From Clostridiales bacterium UBA6981 (GTDB lineage Bacteria > Bacillota > Clostridia > Oscillospirales > Oscillospiraceae): 31,473 nt of DNA. The stretch covers positions 1-31,473 of the forward strand of contig DJYJ01000004.1 of the NCBI GenBank assembly GCA_002450075.1, read 5' to 3'. The notes under the pieces were generated by a model. It did no database searches and had not been told where the DNA came from. It was given only the letters and a program-made list of their open reading frames with translations. This document shows, one piece after another, positions 9,035 to 16,658 of the stretch. Position numbers and translations under genes: made by a program. Every line of letters begins with the position of its first letter. Positions within the stretch are counted from its first letter, which is position 1.

Positions 9035-9111
9035 ATATCTTCCCTTTCGCCAAAGCAAACCGGCGCCGGAAAAGCTTCCGCTTCCGGCGCCGGTTTTGGC
9101 TGGGAAGATAT
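9035..9111 (-). terminator. Nested inverted repeat, likely terminator after the MacB-core gene
   Basis: An outer 10-bp stem (9035-9044 with 9102-9111) encloses a perfect 15-bp GC-rich stem (9057-9071 with 9082-9096) with a 10-base loop. The outer right arm reaches into the stop codon of the upstream gene. On the minus strand the structure is followed by AATTTTATATT, a modest U-rich tract. It sits just before the next promoter, which fits a boundary between transcription units. Confidence 0.7.
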
Positions 9112-10187
9112 CAGTTTTTGTCCTCCGGGTGTTTCTTCTCCCAGCGCTTCCGGGCCTGCACGCGCACGGCCTCCTCCACGCCCTCCTTCGCTTTGGGGAT
9201 CAGATCCTCCTCCAGCGCGGTCTTGCCGCGGGCAAGGAGACGGACGAGCTCGACAAGGAGCGTGATCGCAGCGGGCAGGAGCAGCGCCGCTTCGAGCGCG
9301 CTGAGCGCGGCGCATTCGTTTTCGGTGATGCGCGCGGCGTTCTCCCAGTAAGGATACCGCACCGACCCGGCGTGGGCGGCGCGCGAGGGCAGATCCTTTG
9401 CGATCCGCATCAGACGCCAGAAATCAAAGCGCCCGGTGTTGACGACGGACTCGCCGTCAGAGAGCGGGAATTTATCGGAGATGAGCTGGGCGCCGAAGCC
9501 CTTGACGGTCTCGGGGATCACGACCTCATAGCAGTCGACCTTGTCCTGTTCGGTGATCACGCGGTAGGCGTCATAGCTCATGAAAAAGCCCTTTTCGCCG
9601 GTATAGGCGCGGCGGCTGGCACTGTCGCCCTCGCGGTCGACCACGCCGCCGACGACAAAGTCGACCCCGTTGATCTGGACGCGCATGCCGTCGAGCTCGA
9701 CGCCGCCGAACAGCTCCCAGGCGAGCTCGCGGTCAAGCACGACACGGTCGGGCGAGAGGTCGCTTTCGCTGATATAGCTGCCGCTCAAAAGCCGCAGCGG
9801 GTGGAAGGCGAAAAACTCGCCCCCCACGGCCAGGACCGGCGCCTCGGTGCTGCCCTGGTCGCCGCTGATCGTCACCTTGCCCTCATGACTCCAGGCGTCG
9901 ATGAAGGGATAGAGGCCGTCGCTCCACTCGATCCCGGCGTTGCGGAATGCGTCGAGCATCGCATAGCGAAAGGCATAGACCTCGTTGAGTCCCACCTTTG
10001 CCCCGTCGGGCAGAAAGCAGCTGTGCTGGAGGAAGCTCTGCTCGCTCTCGCCCTGCCAGCGTGCGGCCTCCTGCTGGGTCAGCAGGCGGCTCGACAGCAG
10101 CCTGACGGCAAAAGCGCAGACGAGACCGAGGAGCAGCAGCGCGGCGCAGATGCAAAACCAGATCTTTCTTTTTCGGCTGATCTTCAT
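9111..10187 (-). CDS. MacB periplasmic-core-like membrane protein without FtsX permease domain
   Basis: A 358-residue protein with a membrane segment near residues 10-31, an extracytoplasmic domain of about 260 residues and a second membrane segment near 292-317, then a charged cytoplasmic tail. The middle shows the MacB_PCD pattern: VGGEFFAFHPLRLLSGS (121-137), RVVLDRELAWELFG (148-161) and VQINGVDFVVGGVVD (170-184). Genuine MacB/FtsX permeases have four membrane segments; here the three-helix FtsX unit is replaced by a single helix, so on its own it is unlikely to be a normal permease. It follows the HlyD/MacA-like adaptor gene by 4 bp and probably works with it. No cognate ATPase is in the window. 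The fold call is by pattern only. Confidence 0.75.
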   Translation of the reverse strand: MKISRKRKIWFCICAALLLLGLVCAFAVRLLSSRLLTQQEAARWQGESEQSFLQHSCFLPDGAKVGLNEVYAFRYAMLDAFRNAGIEWSDGLYPFIDAWSHEGKVTISGDQGSTEAPVLAVGGEFFAFHPLRLLSGSYISESDLSPDRVVLDRELAWELFGGVELDGMRVQINGVDFVVGGVVDREGDSASRRAYTGEKGFFMSYDAYRVITEQDKVDCYEVVIPETVKGFGAQLISDKFPLSDGESVVNTGRFDFWRLMRIAKDLPSRAAHAGSVRYPYWENAARITENECAALSALEAALLLPAAITLLVELVRLLARGKTALEEDLIPKAKEGVEEAVRVQARKRWEKKHPEDKN

Positions 10188-10191
10188 GGTA

Positions 10192-11925
10192 TCAGCCCTC
10201 GGCCATTCTCACCTGGTCGCCGCTCTTGATCGGGGCGCTCGCGGTCGTGATGACATAGTCGCCGTAATTGAGGCTGCCCGTGACGGCGGAGTTGTTGTCG
10301 TCGCTGGCAATAACTTCGACGTTGACGCGCTTGGCAAAATAGCGGTTGCCGAGCGGGGAGTTCTTGGCCTGGACCACCAGAACGAACTTGCCGTTGGCGT
10401 CCGAGCGGATCGAGCTGTTGGGCACGATGATGTCATAGGTGGCGCTGCGCTCGCCGATGGCAAGCGACAGCTGCGTGCCCGCGGTCACGTCGCCGGTAAC
10501 GTCAAACTCCAGCAGGCGGTTGGTCTGCGGGTTTTTCGGGTCCGGCTTGATGGCGGAGAGCGTCGCCTCGATCGTGCTGCCCCAATAGAAGCTGGTCACG
10601 CTGGCGCTGTCGCCGGGGCGCAGACGCTTGGCCTGGTCGGTCGTGACGGAAAAGCTGAGCGTATAGCCCATGTCCGGCACCTCGATCTTGGCGATGACCT
10701 GGTCCTTGGTGGCGGTCGTGCCGGCCGTGACCGAGATCTCGCTCACCGTGCCGGAGACATTCGACAGGATCTGGTTGTCGCTGCCGCCGGTCAGCTCGTT
10801 GAGCTTCTGCTGCGCCCGTTCGATCTGATAGCTCAGATCCTGCAGGCTCAGCCCCGTCAGCGCGGCCTGGCGGTTATAATCGTCGGCGCTGTCCTGCAGG
10901 GTCTTGAGCGCAGCCTCGGCGGCCTGGCGCTCGGCCACGGCGGCGTTATAGCTGTCGGTGAACATGCTCGAAAAGCCGTCGTAGAGATTCTGGGCGGAGG
11001 TGTTGCGCTCGATCGCCTTCATGAGCGCGTTAACGGTGTCTATCACATCATTATTTTTGCTATCGTCAGAAACATAGCCTAGCGACTGAGTTAAGTACGT
11101 TGTGAGTGAAACATACTCTGGCATTGTTTCCGGTATCTCAGAACTGTGCTCTAACTCAAATTGCTTGACTTTAAACTCTGCGTCAGACAATTTATCATAT
11201 GCTGTTGTAACAGAGGCCAAGCTCCCATCTGCGCTGAAAAGCGCCTGTCGCGCATTGCTAATGGCATATTTAGCATCATTCAGCCCAAGGGTATCGACTC
11301 CAATGGAAGCGCAGGCCGTTTCAAAGTCACTGAAAGCTGAAAGCAGACTGTCGATACTCTGCAGCGCTGTCTCGTTGGCGAGCTTATAGTTCAGCTCGGC
11401 GGAGGCGAGCTCGGTCTTGGAGCTCTCTAACGCGGTGAGCGCGCTCTGAAAATCCGGATTGCCGTTGAGCTGGGAGAGCGCCGCAGCCTCGGCCGCGACG
11501 GCGTTGTTATAACGGGTCTGCGCCTTTTGCAGCTGGCCGCCGTAATTCGTCGCGCCGACAGCGGTCTGCTGATAGCTGAGCCTGAGCTGGCGAATCTGGT
11601 CGGTCAGCGTCTCGATCTCGGCGCTGTCGCCGTTGCCGAGGACAAAGAGCACGTCCCCCGTCTCGACCTGCTGGCCGGACTTGACCATCACGGCGCGGAT
11701 CTCGCGCGTCTGAGGCGCCTTGACCTCATAATTCCCCTGCGACTCGACCGTGCCCGTGCCGCGTACCTTGGCGGTGATGGGGCCGGACTGGACATATTCC
11801 GTCGCCGCCTCGGGGAGGCTGCGGTTCATGATGGTATTGGAGAAAAAGGTGAGCACCAGCAGCACCGCGAGGAAGATGATCGCGGCGTTTTTGACCCATT
11901 CTCTGTTTTTCGGTTTGTTCTCCAT
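10192..11925 (-). CDS. HlyD/MacA-type membrane-fusion (adaptor) protein
   Basis: About 577 residues. A short basic N-terminus and one membrane helix (AAIIFLAVLLVLTFFSNTIM) precede a biotinyl-lipoyl-like half-motif (VKAPQTREIRAVMVKSGQQV, then ETGDVLFVLGN). A very long coiled-coil hairpin follows (from about residue 75 to 375). The second lipoyl half (NVSGTVSEISVTAGTTATKDQ) and C-terminal beta-barrel and membrane-proximal domains complete the protein (FSVTTDQAKRLRPGDSASVT, then PNSSIRSDANGKFVLVV). I chose the ATG at 11925 (MENKPKNREW), with GGAG 13 bases upstream; longer readings to 12003 enter the intergenic repeat. Adaptors of this family bridge an export permease to the cell envelope. The middle of the gene (about 11041-11345) is sharply GC-poor compared with its flanks. 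Confidence 0.87.
   Translation of the reverse strand: MENKPKNREWVKNAAIIFLAVLLVLTFFSNTIMNRSLPEAATEYVQSGPITAKVRGTGTVESQGNYEVKAPQTREIRAVMVKSGQQVETGDVLFVLGNGDSAEIETLTDQIRQLRLSYQQTAVGATNYGGQLQKAQTRYNNAVAAEAAALSQLNGNPDFQSALTALESSKTELASAELNYKLANETALQSIDSLLSAFSDFETACASIGVDTLGLNDAKYAISNARQALFSADGSLASVTTAYDKLSDAEFKVKQFELEHSSEIPETMPEYVSLTTYLTQSLGYVSDDSKNNDVIDTVNALMKAIERNTSAQNLYDGFSSMFTDSYNAAVAERQAAEAALKTLQDSADDYNRQAALTGLSLQDLSYQIERAQQKLNELTGGSDNQILSNVSGTVSEISVTAGTTATKDQVIAKIEVPDMGYTLSFSVTTDQAKRLRPGDSASVTSFYWGSTIEATLSAIKPDPKNPQTNRLLEFDVTGDVTAGTQLSLAIGERSATYDIIVPNSSIRSDANGKFVLVVQAKNSPLGNRYFAKRVNVEVIASDDNNSAVTGSLNYGDYVITTASAPIKSGDQVRMAEG
11041..11345. other. GC-poor segment inside the adaptor gene
   Basis: By hand count, successive 60-base blocks from 11041 have about 37%, 42%, 38%, 50% and 53% GC. 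A block further upstream in the same gene (11581-11640) has about 67%. The reading frame continues through and encodes part of the coiled-coil hairpin, including SDDSKNNDVIDTVN and SSEIPETMPEYVSLTTYLTQ. This looks like an allelic replacement or an inserted module rather than an amelioration gradient. Confidence 0.7.
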
Positions 11926-11993
11926 GAAATACGACACGCTCCGTTCATGAGGATGTTGGAGGCAGAGTAGTGAAGGGCGGCGCCGAGTTGCGG

Positions 11994-12163
11994 CGTCCCT
12001 CATCCGTCAGACAAAGTCTGCCACTTCCCGCCTTGCCGCGATTGCCGTTTTCGGCACTCGTCAGAAGACTCATGCCGCAAAGCGGCGCGGCTGCGGAAAT
12101 TCCAGCTTTGCTTTATCCGCCCCCGGCGGCGCAAAGCCGGAATTCCCCCGAGGGGGGAAGGCT
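11994..12163. repeat. Hairpin-rich intergenic element
   Basis: This 249-bp gap between permease and adaptor genes contains several short hairpins sharing an AAA loop: CAGAC-AAA-GTCTG (12008-12020) and GCCGC-AAA-GCGGC (12074-12086), plus a weaker CGGC-GCAAA-GCCG near 12126-12138. It begins with CCCTCATCCGTC and ends in a 17-base palindrome TTCCCCCGAGGGGGGAA (12143-12159). From memory, interspersed elements with CCCTCATCCGTC at one end and a CCCCC/GGGGG hairpin at the other are common in Oscillospirales intergenic regions, so this is probably a degenerate member. No protein is encoded. No U-tract follows the palindrome on the minus strand, so it is not an obvious terminator. Confidence 0.6.
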
Positions 12164-12174
12164 ATAAGGTATTT

Positions 12175-13050
12175 TTATCCCTTGACGCTGCCCTGGTTGG
12201 CGATGCCCTCGACAAGGTATTCCTCGCCGTGGAGGAAGAGCAGCAGCGAGGGGATCATATACACGCTCGCCATTGCGAAGGCGAGACCGATCTCACCGGA
12301 ATTGATGTTGGACAGAAACACCGAAAGCGGCTGGGCGTCGGCGTCCTTTAAGAGGATCAGCGGCTGCTCGACCATGTTCCAGTAATCGATGAACACCAGG
12401 ATCGCGATCGAATAGAGCGCCGAGCGGCACTCCGGCAGACAGATCTTCGTAAAGATCTGCCATTCGTTGGCGCCGTCGACCTTGGCCGCCTCGATGAGCG
12501 AATACGGGATGCGGCGCATGAATTTCGTCAGCAAAAAGACCGAGAACGGCGCGAACATGCCCGGCAGGATGATCGACCACGGGGTGTTGATGATGCCGAG
12601 CCACTGGCTGACGAGGAAGTTCGGCACCAGCGTGACCTGATAGGGCATCAGCATCAGGATCACATAGAAAAAGAAGATGCCGTCGCGGATCTTGCCGCGC
12701 CATCGCGTAAAGCTGTACGCCGCGACGGAGGCAACCGTGACCTGCAGGATCACGATCGGCAGCACGAGGAGGATGCTGTTCCAGTATTTGAGCAGATAGT
12801 TCGGGGATTTGATCAGACCCGAGATGTACTGGGAGAGCGTCACCTTGTCGGGGATGAACTTCAGATTGACCTTTTCCGAGACAAAGCCGCCGCCCGTAGA
12901 CGAGAAGATCATGCCGTAGTTCGAGCGGATCTCGCTTTCGGACATAAAGGAGTTGGTAAAGGTCAGCACCGTCGGCAGCAGGAAGAGCACCGAGAACACC
13001 AGGCACAGCAAAAACATCACACCGCGGGAGAAATAGCGTTTTTTCTTCAT
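12175..13050 (-). CDS. Carbohydrate ABC transporter permease, MalG-like
   Basis: A 291-residue inner-membrane permease with about six hydrophobic segments, starting with GVMFLLCLVFSVLFLLPTVL. The cytoplasmic coupling motif is well formed: LIEAAKVDGANEWQIFTKI followed by CLP, the EAA loop that contacts the ATPase. It belongs to the MalG/CUT1 class of sugar importers. Its start overlaps the upstream permease stop by 4 bp (ATGA), implying coupled translation. The solute is not inferable. No ATPase gene accompanies it; in Firmicutes such importers often share a general MsmX-type ATPase encoded elsewhere. Confidence 0.94.
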   Translation of the reverse strand: MKKKRYFSRGVMFLLCLVFSVLFLLPTVLTFTNSFMSESEIRSNYGMIFSSTGGGFVSEKVNLKFIPDKVTLSQYISGLIKSPNYLLKYWNSILLVLPIVILQVTVASVAAYSFTRWRGKIRDGIFFFYVILMLMPYQVTLVPNFLVSQWLGIINTPWSIILPGMFAPFSVFLLTKFMRRIPYSLIEAAKVDGANEWQIFTKICLPECRSALYSIAILVFIDYWNMVEQPLILLKDADAQPLSVFLSNINSGEIGLAFAMASVYMIPSLLLFLHGEEYLVEGIANQGSVKG

Positions 13051-13937
13051 CCCTCCACGTCCTTTCCGAACCAGTCCTCGATCTTGAAGAGGAGGGCGAT
13101 GAGCACGACCATGACGATCGCCATGATCACGGCCGCCGCGGAGAGCTTTTGATAGTCGAACGAGCGGAAGGTGTTGTTCATGAAGTGCTGCAGCATGTAC
13201 AGCCGCCCCAGCGGATAGTCCCCCGTCAGGAGGTAGACCTCGCGGAAGACCTTGAAGGAATTGATCAGCGAGAGGATCGTCACGAAAAGCACCGTCGGCG
13301 AGAGATAGCGCAGCTTGATGGCAAAGAACTTATAGCGCTCCGTCGCGCCCTCGACGTCCGCGACCTCCAACAGCTCCTTAGGGATATTGGCGAGCCCCGC
13401 CATGAAGAGGATCATGAAATATCCGAGATTCTTCCACAGAAACAGCAGCACGACGACATAGATGTTATAATCGCTCTGCAGCCAGTCGATCTTATCCGCG
13501 CCAAAGAGCGAGATCCATTCGTTGACCGAGCCGTTATAGTTGAACAGCACCTGCCAGATCAGCACGACCGAGGCCACGGGGACCATCATCGGGCTTAAAA
13601 AGAAGGTGCGGAACGTGGACTTGCCGGGGATGCGCGCCTCGAGCAGTACCGCGAGCGCCAGCGACAGCACGACCGCGAGCGGCACCGCGAGCGCCGAGAA
13701 CAGCAGCGTGTTTTTCGCCGCCATCAAAAAGGCGGAGTTTGACAGGAGCTTTGTAAAGTTGTCGAGAAAGACAAAGTTCCGCGTGCCGACGCCGTCGATC
13801 ATCGAATAGTACACGACGACGCCGAAGGGCAGGATGAAGAACACCCCGACGCCCAGCAGGCTCGGCGAGAGAAAGCATAGGCTCGCGGCGATGTCGCGCC
13901 ACTTGTTATTCCGTTTTTCCTTTCGTCTGTCAGTCAT
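13047..13937 (-). CDS. Sugar ABC transporter permease, MalF-like
   Basis: A roughly 296-residue permease with six predicted membrane segments (the first is ASLCFLSPSLLGVGVFFILP) and the CUT1 pattern near FFLSPMMVPVASVVLIWQVL. Its EAA loop is degenerate, LLEVADVEGATERYKFFAI, with the usual EAA-DGA reduced to EVA-EGA; this is common in the MalF half. I chose the ATG at 13937: the predicted promoter places the transcript start near 13967, so the in-frame TTG at 13967 would have no leader. It pairs with the downstream MalG-like permease as a heterodimer fed by the solute-binding lipoprotein. Confidence 0.92.
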   Translation of the reverse strand: MTDRRKEKRNNKWRDIAASLCFLSPSLLGVGVFFILPFGVVVYYSMIDGVGTRNFVFLDNFTKLLSNSAFLMAAKNTLLFSALAVPLAVVLSLALAVLLEARIPGKSTFRTFFLSPMMVPVASVVLIWQVLFNYNGSVNEWISLFGADKIDWLQSDYNIYVVVLLFLWKNLGYFMILFMAGLANIPKELLEVADVEGATERYKFFAIKLRYLSPTVLFVTILSLINSFKVFREVYLLTGDYPLGRLYMLQHFMNNTFRSFDYQKLSAAAVIMAIVMVVLIALLFKIEDWFGKDVEG

Positions 13938-13973
13938 GCGTCGTCCATCGATTCCTTTGGTTTTCAACTAAAT

Positions 13974-14002
13974 ATTGTAGCATAGTTCTCATTTCTTCGC
14001 AA
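13974..14002 (-). promoter_or_regulatory. Predicted internal promoter for the permease genes
   Basis: On the minus strand, TTGCGA (13997-14002) and TACAAT (13974-13979) are spaced 17 bp apart with the extended -10 TATGCTACAAT. It would let the permeases, adaptor and MacB-core gene be transcribed apart from the solute-binding protein gene. It also decides the MalF-like start codon. Confidence 0.65.
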
Positions 14003-14003
14003 G

Positions 14004-14021
14004 GGAAAGTGTTCTCTTTCC
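14004..14021. promoter_or_regulatory. Inverted repeat abutting the -35 of the permease promoter
   Basis: GGAAAG-N6-CTTTCC, with arms 14004-14009 and 14016-14021. It lies immediately upstream of the predicted -35 box, a position suited to a regulator-binding site. No family can be assigned. Confidence 0.4.
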
Positions 14022-14061
14022 TCATTTTTCTTTCCCCCGCGTAAGATTTCCGGACAGTTTT

Positions 14062-14088
14062 TGCGGCGGAGAAAAGCTCTCCGCCGCA
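14062..14088 (-). other. Strong stem-loop after the solute-binding protein gene
   Basis: A perfect 11-bp stem (14062-14072 with 14078-14088) with a 5-base loop, 19 bp past the solute-binding protein stop. It lacks a U-tract on the minus strand (AAAAACTG follows), so it may act as an mRNA-stabilising or attenuating hairpin. Such hairpins commonly allow more binding protein than permease to be made. Confidence 0.6.
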
Positions 14089-14106
14089 GATTTGGATTTG
14101 ATTGAT

Positions 14107-16542
14107 TCAGCGCTGCTCGTTGACATAGATGCTCATCTTGCCCTGGACGAGCTTGCCCACCTCTTCGGCGGTCTTCTGGCCGGCGAAGAAGGCGTCGGTC
14201 TGCTCTGTGATAATGTTGAGCACGGCCGTGTTCTGGCTGTAGAGCTTGGTGGCGGTGTTGATGACCTCCATCAGCTTGTCGGCCTGCTCCTGCGTCAGCG
14301 CGTAGATTTCCATGGGTTCGTCCATGCCTTCCATCCAGAAGCCGCCGCGGGAAACGGGGATGCGCTCGCCGGTTTCGGGATCGAGCTTGTAGTTTCCGTT
14401 CTCATCCTTTTCATACTCGACGGTCATGGCCTCCTTGAGCTGCTTGTCGAGCAGGTTCCGGTTGGCCGGGAAGCCGTAGTAATAGTTCTGTTTCTCCAGT
14501 CCCTTTTCGGTCATAAAGCCGCGCAGGAACTGCCAGGCGGCCTCCTTGTCGGCGCAGCTGGAGCTGATGCCGTAGCAGGAGCTGACGTTCAGATAGCTGC
14601 CGACGCCCGACGCGGTCGGGAAGCCGATATAGGTCAGGTTGCCGCCGAACTGGGCTTCGGTGCTGGCGATGTCGTCAAAGCTGCCGAGATACAGACGGGT
14701 CAGCAGCTGCTTGCCCTCGCTGATGCGGGCCTCGTCGCTCTGGTATTCGTCCCAGTTGAAGTTCGCGCTGTCAAAGGCGTTCGGGAAGAGCCTGGAGAAC
14801 TCCAGGAGGTCTGCGAACTCCGGACTGTCGAAGCGGCACTGGCCGGTCGTCCAGTCGACGTAGTAATCGGCGTCGAGCGTAAGCACGTCGCGCAGGATGT
14901 CGCCGCTGGTGGTGAACTGGTCGAGGACGGTGCAGCCCTCGGGCATTTTGGCCAGGGCGTCCTTGACGTCGTCACAGGTCCAGCCCGGCTTGTCGCCCAC
15001 GATCTGGGCCGCGCCGGCGAGCGTGACGATGTTGAAGGTAGAGACCGTGGAGCAGAGCTTGCCGTTCTCCTCCAGTGCCTGGAGGACGTTGGGCAGGAAG
15101 TCGTCACGGCTGATCTCGCTGTCGGCGTCCATGAAGGGATAGAGGTCTACCAGCAGCCCCTTGGCGGCAAGCTGCTGATACGGCATGCCCTGCAGCGAGA
15201 GGATGTCAGGCAGCGAGCCGGACATGATCTCGGTCGTCAGCTTGTTGAGGCCGGCGTTGTTGTCCTCGTCGGTGTTATACTGGGAGTAATCGATCACTTC
15301 GATGCGCACGTTGCTGTTGCGGTTAAAGCGGATGACCGCCTCCTGCAGCGGGCCGTCTGCCCACTGGCAGGCCAGCGTCAGGCTCTCCTTCTGCGGCACC
15401 TCGGCATAGGACTTCTTCTCAATGGTCACGAACTCGGTCGTGACGTTCTCATATTTCGCATCCCAGCTGTTGGTCACGGCGATGAAGCTGCCGTCGTCCT
15501 TGACCGAGAAGCCGGCGAGATTGTTCGACAGGACGTCGACGTTCAGCCAGTCGAAGAGCTTTTCGTTCTCGCCGCTCTCGAGGTTGAAGCCGTAGATGTT
15601 GATGCCGCTCTGGTAATACAGATCGTAATCTCCGCCGCCGGTGAAGAAGGAATAGGCATAGCGCGGGCCGTCCCAGGTCTGGGCGACGCGGCCGGTCGCG
15701 GGATCGATCGCGGCGATCTTGGTCTCGCCGGTCATCTCATCGCTGTAGGCGACGCCGAGCGAGCCGTCCTTCATCGTAAAGATGCTGTTGACATAGCCCG
15801 CGATCGTGATCTGGGAGGGATTGCTGCCGTCGGCGCCCATGACGGTCAGCCCGGTGTTGGCCGCGATGAGGATCTTGTCGCCGGCAAAGCTCAGCCCGTT
15901 CGGCCAGAACCATTCGTCGCTATCGCCGGAGTTCAGCTTGACGAGGGTCTTCTCGGCGCCGGTCTTGTCCATCGTGCGGAGATACCAGTTTTCGACATAC
16001 TGGAAATAATCCCAGTAGGCCTCGTCGTTCTCCGTCACGCCCTCGGGCGCGTCGCTCCAGGTCTCCGAGGTATGGTAGAGCGCGGCGAGCTCGCCGTCGG
16101 CATTGGTCGCAAGAGAGCTGAGCTCGACGTTGAAATTGTGGTTTTCGGGGACTTCGGGCTCAAAGGGCGTGTAGCCGGAGAGCTTGCTTACCTTTCCGTC
16201 ATAGGTCACGAATTCCAGCGTTTCACGGATAATATCAAACTGGCCTTCCCATTCCTTGACCTCGCCTTCGCGAGGCTCGCGCTGGCCGACCACGTCGGAG
16301 GACGTGGCGTAAAAGCCCGTCTCGGTAAAGCAGGCCGCGCCCATCGGGCGGTTGTTGTTGTCCGCCTTTTCAAACGAAGAGACATAGACGAATTCCGGCA
16401 CGGCTTCCTTGCCGCCGGTCTTGCCGGTGTTGCCGGGCTTGGCCGCGCTGCCGCCGCTCTCCTTCGAGCCGCAGGCTGCGAGAGAGAAGATCATCATCAC
16501 AGCGAGCACCGAGGCGATCAGCGCACGAAACGTTTTCTTCAT
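14107..16542 (-). CDS. Lipoprotein fusing a beta-propeller-like domain to an ABC solute-binding domain
   Basis: An 811-residue lipoprotein. The signal peptide ends in the lipobox SLAAC with lipid-modified Cys24, followed by a Gly/Ser/Lys linker. Residues about 50-376 contain repeated beta-strand units with turn motifs such as TNADGELAALYH, FAGDKILIAANTGLTVMGAD, MKDGSLGVAYSDE, DPATGRVAQTWDG and VKDDGSFIAVTNS; this is the look of a beta-propeller. From about 383 onward it resembles a family 1 extracellular solute-binding protein: LTLACQWADGPLQEAVIRFN, IMSGSLPDILSLQGMPYQQL, LLVDLYPFMDAD and YGISSSCADKEAAWQFLRGF. Ordinary CUT1 binding proteins are 400-550 residues, so the N-terminal half is an addition. 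GGAGG lies seven bases before the ATG. It is the first gene of the importer operon and is divergent from a two-component system. Confidence 0.87.
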   Translation of the reverse strand: MKKTFRALIASVLAVMMIFSLAACGSKESGGSAAKPGNTGKTGGKEAVPEFVYVSSFEKADNNNRPMGAACFTETGFYATSSDVVGQREPREGEVKEWEGQFDIIRETLEFVTYDGKVSKLSGYTPFEPEVPENHNFNVELSSLATNADGELAALYHTSETWSDAPEGVTENDEAYWDYFQYVENWYLRTMDKTGAEKTLVKLNSGDSDEWFWPNGLSFAGDKILIAANTGLTVMGADGSNPSQITIAGYVNSIFTMKDGSLGVAYSDEMTGETKIAAIDPATGRVAQTWDGPRYAYSFFTGGGDYDLYYQSGINIYGFNLESGENEKLFDWLNVDVLSNNLAGFSVKDDGSFIAVTNSWDAKYENVTTEFVTIEKKSYAEVPQKESLTLACQWADGPLQEAVIRFNRNSNVRIEVIDYSQYNTDEDNNAGLNKLTTEIMSGSLPDILSLQGMPYQQLAAKGLLVDLYPFMDADSEISRDDFLPNVLQALEENGKLCSTVSTFNIVTLAGAAQIVGDKPGWTCDDVKDALAKMPEGCTVLDQFTTSGDILRDVLTLDADYYVDWTTGQCRFDSPEFADLLEFSRLFPNAFDSANFNWDEYQSDEARISEGKQLLTRLYLGSFDDIASTEAQFGGNLTYIGFPTASGVGSYLNVSSCYGISSSCADKEAAWQFLRGFMTEKGLEKQNYYYGFPANRNLLDKQLKEAMTVEYEKDENGNYKLDPETGERIPVSRGGFWMEGMDEPMEIYALTQEQADKLMEVINTATKLYSQNTAVLNIITEQTDAFFAGQKTAEEVGKLVQGKMSIYVNEQR

Positions 16543-16629
16543 GCTATTTCCTCCAAAAAGGTTTTATCATTCTGTACGTGGCGGCCGCAGGCCGCAAAGG
16601 ACGGGGCTTCTCCTCTTATGTCCGAATGC

Positions 16630-16658
16630 ATTGTAGCATACCTGCGCGAAAATGTCTC
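16630..16658 (-). promoter_or_regulatory. Predicted promoter of the solute-binding protein gene
   Basis: On the minus strand GAGACA (16653-16658) and TACAAT (16630-16635) are 17 bp apart, again with TATGCTACAAT as the extended -10. The weak -35 overlaps the CTTAA direct repeat, consistent with an activator-dependent promoter. Confidence 0.6.

Noticed and set aside
11926..12003. N-terminal extension of the adaptor protein
   Set aside because: The extra 26 codons read into the intergenic repeat and have no signal or membrane sense. The ATG at 11925 gives a normal basic N-terminus before the membrane helix.
12143..12159. CCCCC/GGGGG palindrome as a terminator after the MalG-like permease
   Set aside because: No U-tract follows on the minus strand, and the similar element ends suggest a repeat family. 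Read-through to the adaptor gene remains possible.
13938..13967. TTG start for the MalF-like permease, ten codons longer
   Set aside because: The predicted -10 box ends seven bases upstream, so the TTG would sit at the transcript's first base without a ribosome-binding site.
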